Counted from the stretch's first letter, positions 1-5,884 are shown. The stretch: DNA of 12,550 nucleotides from Fimousia sp036311565 (GCA_036311565.1 JAXJPR010000048.1:1-12550); one strand, 5' to 3'. Program-made: numbers and translations. Notes: generated by a model not told the origin, from the sequence alone.

Positions 1-270
1 GTGATTGGGCTTGTAGTCTTATTTTCAGTCTTAGTGAGTACAAATACAGGAGTTTTAGCAGGAACTGGAAGTGTTACTCTTATTTTTTATCTGGCTGGTA
101 TGTTTCCCAAACTGAGTACTTATATGCCAACGAAATTAATGAAAACAGCTTCTTTATTGACAGGGGTGGTAGAGACAGGGGATTATCATAACGCTTTGGG
201 AGTCGCTATCATTTTAGCTGTGATATGTATTTTTGTAAGTATTCCGTTTATCAATGGAAAAAATATATAA
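1..270 (+). CDS. C-terminal part of a membrane protein, probably ABC-2 type transporter permease (truncated by window start)
   Basis: Only the last 89 residues are in the window; the GTG at position 1 is an internal codon or chance, not a supported start, since no upstream sequence is available. The fragment has two or three hydrophobic segments (about residues 2-15, 22-36 and 65-84) and ends with a short polar tail (NGKNI). The order hydrophobic helix, 'GTGS', hydrophobic stretch, 'MFPKLSTYMPTKLM', then a final helix resembles the C-terminus of ABC-2 type permeases that work with a separate ATPase in drug or peptide export. That assignment rests on family resemblance only. The ATPase would be expected upstream, outside the window. 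No convincing terminator follows; the next gene has its own promoter 27 bases downstream. Another multi-pass membrane protein cannot be excluded. Confidence 0.5.
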   Translation: MIGLVVLFSVLVSTNTGVLAGTGSVTLIFYLAGMFPKLSTYMPTKLMKTASLLTGVVETGDYHNALGVAIILAVICIFVSIPFINGKNI

Positions 271-296
271 TGTCTGTTTTTCTGAAAATAAAAGTA

Positions 297-324
297 TTGA
301 CAGAGGTAAAATATATGCTATAAT
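297..324 (+). promoter_or_regulatory. Near-consensus sigma-A promoter for the HD-domain gene
   Basis: A perfect -35 (TTGACA, 297-302) and a perfect -10 (TATAAT, 319-324) are separated by 16 bases. A TG at 316-317 one base before the -10 makes it an extended -10 promoter. The predicted transcription start is near 331, giving a leader of about 28 bases before the ATG at 359. This is the strongest promoter in the window by inspection, and it drives a gene that is now broken. Confidence 0.8.
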
Positions 325-341
325 CCTATTAATTCGATAGG
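325..341 (+). promoter_or_regulatory. Dyad at the transcription start, candidate operator
   Basis: CCTAT (325-329) and ATAGG (337-341) are perfect inverted repeats separated by 7 bases. They directly follow the -10 hexamer and span the predicted start at about 331. The placement suits a repressor operator, or a small 5' hairpin in the mRNA. No known regulator consensus is recognised, and five-base arms can occur by chance. Confidence 0.3.
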
Positions 342-358
342 GAATGTAGGATAATGAT

Positions 359-964
359 ATGCGAAAGGAGTTTACAATAGATAAATATATATCAAGAGAA
401 AAAGCGTTTCAGCTATTAAAGGAATATAATAAAGATCGATTTCACATTCAACATGCACTGACCGTGGAAGGTGTTATGAAATGGTATGCCAGTGAATTAG
501 GATATCAGGAAGAGGAAGACTATTGGGGAATTGTTGGATTACTGCATGATATTGATTTTGAGCAATATCCGGAAGAACATTGTATAAAAGCACCAGAACT
601 TTTAAGAAATGCAGGAGTTGGAGAAGATATCATTCATGCTGTCTGCAGCCATGGATATGAATTAACGGTTGATATAAAACCTGAGCATGAGATGGAAAAA
701 GTGTGATATGCTGTGGATGAATTGACAGGACTAATTGGTGCGGTTGCACTTATGCGTCCTTCCAAAAGTGTTCAGGATATGGAAGTAAAATCGGTAAAAA
801 AGAAATATAAGAGTAAGAATTTTGCGGCTGGATGTTCTAGAGAAGTAATACAACGAGGAGCGGATATGTTAGGATGGGAATTAAATATTCTGATTCAGAA
901 AACCATTTGCGCAATGCGTACCTGTGAAACAGAAATACAGAAGGTGATGGAAGAAATAGAATAA
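359..964 (+). pseudogene. HD-domain metal-dependent hydrolase, interrupted by an in-frame TGA
   Basis: The reading frame from ATG 359 would encode 201 residues but is broken by TGA at 704-706 (codon 116); the same frame continues unbroken to TAA 962-964. The upstream part has the HD-superfamily metal site: His32, the HD doublet His63-Asp64 in 'LLHDIDFE', and His98 in 'CSHGY'. The downstream part begins 'YAVDELTGLIGA', where Asp120 is the expected final metal ligand, so the 115-residue product would lack it and is probably inactive. Homologues of this small HD family, as I recall them, usually carry Leu at the broken position, so TTA to TGA or a similar single change fits. GTG 713 could be a restart but has no good ribosome site. 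The substrate of the family (phosphohydrolase-like) is unknown. A sequencing error or real readthrough cannot be excluded. Confidence 0.75.
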
Positions 965-1010
965 AAGTTTAGTAGTTGAGCGATTTTCGAATTCTTTTTC
1001 TTAAGTGAGA

Positions 1011-1016
1011 TATACT
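1011..1016 (+). promoter_or_regulatory. Possible -10 element for the Rieske oxidoreductase gene
   Basis: TATACT lies 30 bases before the ATG at 1047 and matches the -10 consensus at five of six positions. The best upstream candidate for a -35 (TTCGAA, 986-991) is poor and 19 bases away. The promoter is therefore only tentative. The gene is separated from the broken HD gene by 82 bases with no clear terminator. Confidence 0.35.
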
Positions 1017-1046
1017 AATCATAATTAAAAGAATCGAGGATCTTAC

Positions 1047-2495
1047 ATGGAATCATTATGGAGAAAACAAACAAAAGGATTAAAAGCTCAATTAAGTACA
1101 ATAGATTCTGACTCAAAAAATATTTATCGGGATGTAATTGTTATTGGAGCTGGCATGGCAGGAATTTTGACTGCTTTTTATCTGAAAGAGCAGGGAAAAA
1201 GTGTATTGGTTCTGGAAGCCGATGAAATAGCATCCGGGCAGACGGAACGGACAACGGCGAAAATTACAAGTCAGCATGGCTTAAAATATCATAAATTGAT
1301 TCATACAATAGGGGAAAAGAAAGCAAAACTATATGCACAGGCAAATGAAGAGGCAATTAAGGAGTATGAACAGCTGATTCACAGACTGAAAATTGATTGT
1401 CAGTTTGAAAGAGTTCCTGCTTATTTGTATAGTCTGAAAAATGAAATATCATTGAAAGAAGAAGTAAAAGCAGCAGTTGCTCTTGGAATCGATGCCTATT
1501 ATACAAAAGAGACAGAATTACCATTCCAAGTGGCAGGTGCAGCATGTTTTGAAAATCAGGCACAGTTTTCTCCACTTAAGTTTTTGCGTCATATTTCAGC
1601 GGAACTGGAAATATTAGAGCATGCAAAAGTGATTGAAATAAAAGGAAATCAGGTGATTACAAATGAAGTGGGCATAACTGCTGATAAAATTGTTGTTGCG
1701 ACCCATTATCCATTTTTTAACCTGCCGGGATTTTATTTTATGCGCCAGCACCAGGAACGAAGTTATGTCCTGGCCCTTTCCGGCCATAATCCAATAAAGG
1801 GTATGTATTATGGGATTGATCAGGACGGGCTTTCTTTGCGCCAGACAGGAGATTATTTATTACTTGGCGGAAGTTCTCATCGGACAGGAAAAAATGAAGA
1901 TGGCAGAACTTATGAACATCTCGTACGGGCTTCCAGACAATATTTTCCTGAGTGCAAGGAAGAAGCCCGCTGGTCGGCACAGGACTGTATGCCTCATGAT
2001 GGAATTCCTTTTATTGGGAAGTATTCGCTTTTTTTACCGGATCTCTACGTTATAACCGGATTTCAAAAATGGGGAATGACTTCTTCTATGATTGCAGCCC
2101 TGATTTTAAGGGATGAGATATGTGGAAAGGAAAATCCTTATGCAAAATTATTTTCACCACAGCGGATCAATGTCCGGGCATCCATTGGAAATCTGTTTTT
2201 TGATGTGGGGATGAGTATAGAAGGTCTGTTAAAAGGATTTTTTCATAGACCAAAGAAAACAGAAATTTCTTTGGGAGAGGAAGACGGTGACATTGTTACA
2301 ATCGATGGAAAACGATATGCCTGTTATCGGGATGAAAAGGGAAATCTGCATGCAAATTCTGCCAGATGTTCTCACATGGGATGCGAGCTTACATGGAATC
2401 CAGATGAAAAAAGCTGGGATTGTCCATGCCATGGATCAAGATTTGACGTGGACGGGAAACTGCTTGATAATCCGGCAAAGCGTGATATTAAATAA
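1047..2495 (+). CDS. FAD-dependent oxidoreductase with C-terminal Rieske [2Fe-2S] domain
   Basis: The 482-residue soluble protein combines an N-terminal DAO-type flavin oxidoreductase domain (about 28-370) with a Rieske ferredoxin domain (about 405-482). The dinucleotide-binding motif GAGMAG is at residues 34-39, with Glu57 at the end of the second strand placed to bind the FAD ribose. The Rieske ligands are Cys441-x-His443 and Cys459-x-x-His462. Cys446 and Cys461 are placed like the disulfide pair of bc1-type Rieske proteins. The layout matches the family of Bacillus subtilis YhfW, whose substrate is unknown to me; electrons probably pass between FAD and the iron-sulfur cluster. There is no signal peptide. 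ATG 1047 is preceded by a GAGG at about 1036-1039. No partner ferredoxin or oxygenase gene is adjacent, and the gene is followed by its own terminator, so it is probably expressed alone. Confidence 0.88.
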   Translation: MESLWRKQTKGLKAQLSTIDSDSKNIYRDVIVIGAGMAGILTAFYLKEQGKSVLVLEADEIASGQTERTTAKITSQHGLKYHKLIHTIGEKKAKLYAQANEEAIKEYEQLIHRLKIDCQFERVPAYLYSLKNEISLKEEVKAAVALGIDAYYTKETELPFQVAGAACFENQAQFSPLKFLRHISAELEILEHAKVIEIKGNQVITNEVGITADKIVVATHYPFFNLPGFYFMRQHQERSYVLALSGHNPIKGMYYGIDQDGLSLRQTGDYLLLGGSSHRTGKNEDGRTYEHLVRASRQYFPECKEEARWSAQDCMPHDGIPFIGKYSLFLPDLYVITGFQKWGMTSSMIAALILRDEICGKENPYAKLFSPQRINVRASIGNLFFDVGMSIEGLLKGFFHRPKKTEISLGEEDGDIVTIDGKRYACYRDEKGNLHANSARCSHMGCELTWNPDEKSWDCPCHGSRFDVDGKLLDNPAKRDIK

Positions 2496-2507
2496 AAGAA
2501 TAAAATG

Positions 2508-2542
2508 TTGTCTGCAGATTTACAAACTGTAGACAATTTTTT
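2508..2542 (+). terminator. Rho-independent terminator after the Rieske oxidoreductase gene
   Basis: A 10-bp stem is formed by 2508-2517 and 2527-2536 (one G-T wobble) around a 9-base loop. It is followed directly by six T residues at 2537-2542. The hairpin starts 12 bases after the TAA at 2495. Confidence 0.8.
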
Positions 2543-2553
2543 ATGCCTAAATT

Positions 2554-2605
2554 AATATTTCAGAAACAAAAGTTCAATATTTCAAAAATAAAAAATTGAT
2601 ATTCT
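2554..2605 (+). repeat. Three AT-rich direct repeats phased at 22 bp upstream of the hendecad-protein gene
   Basis: AATATTTC occurs at 2554-2561 and 2576-2583, and a degenerate copy GATATTCT at 2598-2605. Both steps are exactly 22 bases, two helical turns, so the copies lie on one face of the DNA. They sit 50-100 bases before the ATG at 2657, where an activator would bind. The region is very AT-rich, so chance is a real alternative. No convincing -10/-35 pair was found here; TTGATA (2596-2601) is a possible -35 with no good -10 partner. Confidence 0.3.
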
Positions 2606-2656
2606 CCTATCGTCAAATGAAAACAATGAGTCAAAAAGAAATGGAGATTATTAAAT

Positions 2657-2890
2657 ATGGCAAGATCTAAATTTGTAAAAATGAATGAAAAAATTGCAGA
2701 GCATGTAGTTGGAGGATACAAAAAGATGGAAGAAGGAGTTGTAGACGGATATAAAAAAATCGAAGAAGGAGCTGTGGACGGCTTTAATAAGATGGCAGAT
2801 AAATTTGTAGATAACTTTTTGACAAGAGAGGGAGAGTCTGTTGAAGAGGCCAGAAAAAGAATCAAAGAAGAATTAAACGGAAGAGAATAA
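2657..2890 (+). CDS. 77-aa protein of five tandem 11-residue repeats (amphipathic helix)
   Basis: I do not recognise a named family. The 77-residue protein is highly charged and has no membrane segment or signal peptide. Residues 4-58 are five consecutive 11-residue units starting at S4, E15, E26, E37 and D48, with an approximate pattern E-G-V-V-D-G-Y-K-K-I-E; the last residues (59-77) form a charged helix tail. Hendecad periodicity predicts a long, slightly right-handed or unwound amphipathic helix, as in LEA group 3 proteins, apolipoproteins or synuclein. Such helices bind membranes, form bundles or protect against desiccation and other stress. The role here is inference. A weak ribosome site (GGAG, 2643-2646) lies 10 bases before ATG. 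The next gene, a membrane protein, starts 19 bases after the stop, so the two are probably co-transcribed. Confidence 0.75.
   Translation: MARSKFVKMNEKIAEHVVGGYKKMEEGVVDGYKKIEEGAVDGFNKMADKFVDNFLTREGESVEEARKRIKEELNGRE
2666..2830 (+). repeat. Five in-frame 33-bp repeats encoding 11-residue units
   Basis: Five 33-bp units start at 2666, 2699, 2732, 2765 and 2798. The second, third and fourth are the most alike (encoding 'VVGGYKKME', 'VVDGYKKIE' and 'AVDGFNKMA' cores), while the first and last are diverged. The third-position differences between units show that this is an old duplication held at the protein level, not a recent DNA-level expansion. Confidence 0.7.
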
Positions 2891-2909
2891 ATAGGAAGGG
2901 GAAGTAAAA

Positions 2910-3278
2910 ATGAAAAAAAGTACATTTATAGCTATGATTTTAGGGACCATTGGAGGTATCTTATTTGCATTAGGTATGTGTATGACTTTGATTCCTGAAT
3001 GGAATGCATTGAGACCAGGAGTTATTATGGGAGCAATTGGAATCCTTGTGCTTGCTATTATGATAATTGTCTGGAGAAAAATGGAACACAAGGCGCCCAT
3101 TCAATTATCAGGGAAAACAATAAGTGCCACATTAATTGCGATTATTGGTTGTTTATTATTCGGTGTTGGTATGTGTCTTACTATGGTATGGAGTCGTATG
3201 ATAATCGGAATCATAATTGGTATGATGGGAATGATTGTCTTACTTTGTCTGATTCCTTTTATTAAAGGTTTAAAATAA
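2910..3278 (+). CDS. Small four-helix membrane protein with internal two-helix duplication
   Basis: The 122-residue protein has four predicted membrane helices at about 5-27, 36-55, 72-93 and 97-117, with basic linkers (RKMEHK at 56-61) and a basic C-terminus. The two halves are homologous: residues 8-26 and 73-91 share I-G-x-x-L-F-x-x-G-M-C-[ML]-T, and each is followed by a second helix of the form G-[VI]-I-[MI]-G-x-x-G. The unit repeats at a spacing of 65 residues, so this looks like a fused duplication of a two-helix module. I do not recognise a named family. A good ribosome site (GGAAGGGG, 2895-2902) precedes ATG 2910. It follows the hendecad-repeat gene by 19 bases and is closed by a strong terminator, which defines a two-gene unit. 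A joint membrane-associated role for the two proteins is inference. Confidence 0.75.
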   Translation: MKKSTFIAMILGTIGGILFALGMCMTLIPEWNALRPGVIMGAIGILVLAIMIIVWRKMEHKAPIQLSGKTISATLIAIIGCLLFGVGMCLTMVWSRMIIGIIIGMMGMIVLLCLIPFIKGLK

Positions 3279-3295
3279 ATGATATTCAAATGATG

Positions 3296-3330
3296 AATGT
3301 GCGGCAGAAAAATTTAGCCGCACATTTTTT
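3296..3330 (+). terminator. Strong rho-independent terminator closing the two-gene unit
   Basis: A perfect 10-bp stem is formed by AATGTGCGGC (3296-3305) and GCCGCACATT (3317-3326), with an 11-base loop and a T run to 3330. It separates the 77-aa/122-aa unit from the two-component genes. Confidence 0.92.
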
Positions 3331-3363
3331 GTGTTCACAATTTTGAAATAATTTGCAAACAAA

Positions 3364-3400
3364 ACATAAATAAATATGTGTTAAAATTTATGTATATAAT
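3364..3400 (+). promoter_or_regulatory. Probable response-regulator promoter: perfect -10, no -35, palindrome in its place
   Basis: TATAAT at 3395-3400 is a perfect -10 and would start transcription near 3407, just before the ribosome site GGGAGG (3408-3413). No -35 is seen at the expected distance. Instead, ACATA (3364-3368) and TATGT (3375-3379) form an inverted repeat there, and TTTATGT (3387-3393) is a second complement of 3364-3370. A promoter lacking a -35 but with a dyad in its place is typical of activator dependence, for example autoregulation by the response regulator. This is inference in an AT-rich stretch. Confidence 0.4.
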
Positions 3401-3420
3401 TGGATTCGGGAGGAAAAAGA

Positions 3421-4092
3421 ATGATTCATATACTGGTTGTAGAAGATGATGAAAAATTAAATCAGATAGTTTGTACATATCTAAATGATAGAGGATTTCA
3501 GGCAAAGGGATGCTTAAATGCAAATACGGCATATAATGAACTATATAATAAATTATATGAATTAATTATTTCTGATATTATGATGCCAGAAATTGATGGT
3601 TTTGAATTTGCTCAAACGGTAAGACAGATTAATAAGACAATCCCTATTTTATTTATGTCAGCAAAAGATGATTTACCTTCAAAGCAGAAAGGATTTCAGT
3701 TAGGAATAGATGATTATATGGTAAAACCAATAGAATTGGAAGAACTCTTGATGAGAGTAAAAGCATTGTTACGTCGCGCTAATATTGAAATGACAAGAAA
3801 AATTGTGGTTGGAAATCTGGAATTAGATGCGGATGCAATGAGTGCTGAAATTGATGGAGAAGAAATAAATCTTACTACAAGAGAATTTAATATTATATAT
3901 AAACTATTATCTTATCCGAAAAAAACATTTTCCAGAGCACAACTTATGGATGAATTTTGGGGTGTCGAAAGTGAATCTAGTCTTCGGGCAGTGGATGTAT
4001 ATGTGACAAAGCTTAGAAATAAATTATCAGCATGTGATGGTTTTAAAATTGTGACTGTCCGGGGGCTTGGATATAAGGTGGTATTACAATGA
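3421..4092 (+). CDS. OmpR/PhoB-family response regulator
   Basis: The 223-residue cytoplasmic transcription factor has a receiver domain (about 1-118) and a C-terminal winged-helix DNA-binding domain (about 128-223). The acidic pair Asp9-Asp10, phospho-acceptor Asp52 in 'SDIMMP', switch residue Ser80 and Lys102 in 'VKP' are all present, so it should be phosphorylated normally. The winged-helix part carries the usual 'LTTREFNIIYKLL' and 'VDVYVTKLRNKL...VRGLGYKV' signatures. An in-frame TTG at 3400 would extend the protein, but GGGAGG (3408-3413) lies 7 bases before ATG 3421 and would be coding in that version, so 3421 is the start. The stop overlaps the kinase start by 4 bases (ATGA), so the two are translationally coupled. 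Target genes cannot be read from the sequence; autoregulation and control of neighbouring genes are plausible. Confidence 0.95.
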   Translation: MIHILVVEDDEKLNQIVCTYLNDRGFQAKGCLNANTAYNELYNKLYELIISDIMMPEIDGFEFAQTVRQINKTIPILFMSAKDDLPSKQKGFQLGIDDYMVKPIELEELLMRVKALLRRANIEMTRKIVVGNLELDADAMSAEIDGEEINLTTREFNIIYKLLSYPKKTFSRAQLMDEFWGVESESSLRAVDVYVTKLRNKLSACDGFKIVTVRGLGYKVVLQ

Positions 4093-5162
4093 GAAATAAA
4101 AACAATCATCTAATAAAAGAAAGTCTTTTTCCAACATCTATTTTTACCACATATTTAGCAGTGCTTCTTTTGATGTCGGGGATTCATACAGGTCTGATCG
4201 TATTTATGAATAAGATGCATTGGAATGAGGTGATTCAATCGATTCTCCCTATGATATACTGGGCAATTGTGGCGGGAGGACTTACTCTGTTCGTAAGAAA
4301 AAAGGTAAAGAATACATATGAAGAACCAATGCTTAAGTTGGCCAAAGCAACAAAACAGGTGGCAAATGGGGATTTTTCTGTATATGTTCCAGTATTCCAT
4401 ACGGCTGACCGGTTGGACTATTTGGATGCAATGATTCTTGATTTTAATAAAATGGTAGAGGAACTAGGGAGTATAGAAACTCTAAAAACGGATTTTGTAT
4501 CCAATGTATCACATGAAATGAAGACTCCAATTGCCATTATTAAAAATTATGCAGAACTTCTTAAAGCAGATAATATTTTAGATGAACAAAGAAAAAGATA
4601 TGCGATATCGATAGAAAAAGCATCTATGAGACTTTCAGACCTAATTAGTAATATTTTAAAATTAAATAAATTAGAGAATCAAAAAATCATGCCAAAATCG
4701 GAAAGGTATGATGTGTGCAGGCAACTGTGTAATTGTGTACTTCAATTTGAGGAACAATGGAGTAAAAAAGAAATTGAGTTAGAAATGGAAACAGACGATG
4801 TGGCAATGATTCAGGCAGATGAACATTTGATGGAATTGGTGTGGAATAATTTATTATCCAATGCGATTAAATTTACAGATCCTGGAGGAAAGATTATAAT
4901 TAGACAAACATTTATGGATGAGAGAATTCAAATATCTATATCAGATAGTGGGTGTGGAATGAGCAGAGAAAGTATGAATCGTATTTTTGATAAATTTTAT
5001 CAAGGAGATACTTCCCATTCCTCAGAAGGAAATGGTCTGGGGCTTGCATTGGTCTATCGGGTACTTCAACTTTTAGATGGAGATATTCAGGTCATTAGTG
5101 AACTTGAAAAAGGCAGTACTTTTACAGTGACCTTGCCAATTGAAAAGCAAGATGGAATATGA
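4089..5162 (+). CDS. Membrane sensor histidine kinase, partner of the upstream response regulator
   Basis: The 357-residue kinase has two membrane helices at about 18-40 and 50-69 with only about ten residues between them. It therefore has almost no extracellular sensor and probably senses in the membrane or through a partner protein. A HAMP linker (about 70-125) follows. The HisKA domain has phospho-acceptor His142 in 'VSHEMKTP'. The ATP-binding domain has the N box (N253-N258 in 'NNLLSN'), G1 box DSGCG (286-290), F box (about 300-303) and G2 box GNGLGLAL (315-322). All catalytic boxes are intact. The ATG overlaps the regulator stop codon, and a membrane protein of unknown function starts 13 bases after the stop. 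Short-sensor kinases of this kind in Firmicutes often respond to envelope stress or antimicrobial peptides, but no signal can be assigned here. Confidence 0.95.
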   Translation: MRNKNNHLIKESLFPTSIFTTYLAVLLLMSGIHTGLIVFMNKMHWNEVIQSILPMIYWAIVAGGLTLFVRKKVKNTYEEPMLKLAKATKQVANGDFSVYVPVFHTADRLDYLDAMILDFNKMVEELGSIETLKTDFVSNVSHEMKTPIAIIKNYAELLKADNILDEQRKRYAISIEKASMRLSDLISNILKLNKLENQKIMPKSERYDVCRQLCNCVLQFEEQWSKKEIELEMETDDVAMIQADEHLMELVWNNLLSNAIKFTDPGGKIIIRQTFMDERIQISISDSGCGMSRESMNRIFDKFYQGDTSHSSEGNGLGLALVYRVLQLLDGDIQVISELEKGSTFTVTLPIEKQDGI

Positions 5163-5175
5163 ATGGAGGATAAAT

Positions 5176-5724
5176 GTGTATAACAGGAGAAACAAAGGCT
5201 TTATAGGGTATGAATATAAAGAGATTATAACAGACTTAAATAGTGTCTCTTTTTTTATTGATGGATATGAAAATTTTGGATGGGAGCAAGATGAAAATTT
5301 ATCAGTTGATTCCCAAATGTCTTATTTACCTAATACTAATAAAGTAACATTGTGGCTAAAAAGAAATCGTAAAATCATTAATAAAGCTGAGCTTACAAGA
5401 TTACAAAGAAATTTTGAGGCCTGCGTAAGAGAAATTGAAGAACTGGAGAAATCAAAAACATCGACAGCAACGGTATATGCATTAGTAATTGGCATTTCAG
5501 GTACTGCATGCATGGCCGGCTCTGTTTTTGCTATAATTGCACAGCCACCGAATATTGTAGTTAGTATATTATTTGCAATACCGGCAATTTTTGGATGGAT
5601 ATTTCCTTATTTTATATACAGAAAAGTAATGAGGAAACGGACAGAAAAGATAACACCTCTGATTGAAAAAAAATATGATGAGATTTATGAGATATGTGAA
5701 AAAGGGAATAAATTATTACATTAG
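5176..5724 (+). CDS. Conserved hypothetical two-helix membrane protein downstream of the two-component genes
   Basis: I do not recognise a named family, although similar proteins occur in other Clostridia. The product is 182 residues. It has a soluble N-terminal part (1-75), a charged helical, possibly coiled-coil segment (about 75-100, 'AELTRLQRNFEACVREIEELEKS'-type heptads), two membrane helices (about 104-125 and 132-153), and a basic C-terminal helix. Start choice: an in-frame TTG at 5140 and ATG at 5152 lie inside the kinase gene, but GGAGG (5165-5169) sits six bases before GTG 5176, which gives a start 'MYNRRNKGF' and leaves 13 bases after the kinase stop. It is therefore probably the third gene of the two-component operon. 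It could be an accessory sensor or an output of that system; this is positional inference. It ends with tandem stops TAG TAA. Confidence 0.72.
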   Translation: MYNRRNKGFIGYEYKEIITDLNSVSFFIDGYENFGWEQDENLSVDSQMSYLPNTNKVTLWLKRNRKIINKAELTRLQRNFEACVREIEELEKSKTSTATVYALVIGISGTACMAGSVFAIIAQPPNIVVSILFAIPAIFGWIFPYFIYRKVMRKRTEKITPLIEKKYDEIYEICEKGNKLLH

Positions 5725-5727
5725 TAA

Positions 5728-5868
5728 ATTTATTTAAAACAAATTGAAGGTCAAAAACAGAAACTTGGAGCTAAAGGGCATACGATTATAAAAAGAGAAA
5801 GAAAAAATATTCGATATCATGTAAAAGATTATGAGGCGGTCGTGTTTCAACTGGAATTAGAAAAATGA
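5728..5868 (+). pseudogene. Coding-like remnant, 46 codons, C-terminal end of an unidentified gene
   Basis: Between the stop at 5724 and the glycosyltransferase, an open frame without a start codon runs from 5728 to TGA 5866-5868. It reads as a charged, protein-like sequence containing 'LGAKGHTIIKRERKNIRYHV' and 'KDYEAVVFQLELEK', with natural-looking codon use and a basic-to-acidic pattern unlike random AT-rich DNA. There is no ATG, GTG or TTG at its beginning and no ribosome site, so it is not an intact gene. I read it as the surviving 3' end of a deleted gene whose family I cannot name. Its frame is the same as that of the upstream gene, but two stops (TAG TAA) separate them, so a readthrough extension is conceivable though less likely. 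Confidence 0.42.
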
Positions 5869-5884
5869 TATAATAGACTATAAT
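5857..5884 (+). promoter_or_regulatory. Probable promoter region for the glycosyltransferase gene, two overlapping -10 boxes
   Basis: TATAAT occurs twice, at 5869-5874 and at 5879-5884. The second has a plausible -35 TTAGAA (5857-5862) at 16 bases; the first has a weaker TTTCAA (5845-5850) at 18 bases. Transcription would start near 5881 or 5891, giving a short leader before ATG 5920. The -10 of the first overlaps the end of the remnant reading frame. Confidence 0.5.

Noticed and set aside
704..706. Selenocysteine codon at the TGA in the HD gene
   Set aside because: No stable stem-loop of the bacterial SECIS type is visible just after it, and the family is not expected to have Cys at this position.
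713..964. Separate small gene starting at GTG 713
   Set aside because: It is in the same frame as the upstream HD gene, lacks a ribosome site and continues HD-family sequence, so it is the second half of the interrupted gene.
965..1010. Terminator after the HD gene
   Set aside because: Only a 3-bp CGA/TCG pairing precedes the T-rich stretch at 994-1000, too weak to call.
2560..3289. Several long minus-strand open frames over the 77-aa and 122-aa genes
   Set aside because: They are reverse shadows of the repeat-rich and hydrophobic + strand genes, with no ribosome sites and no recognisable protein motifs.
3400..3420. Upstream TTG start for the response regulator
   Set aside because: It would place the strong ribosome site GGGAGG inside the coding region; the receiver domain starts naturally at ATG 3421.
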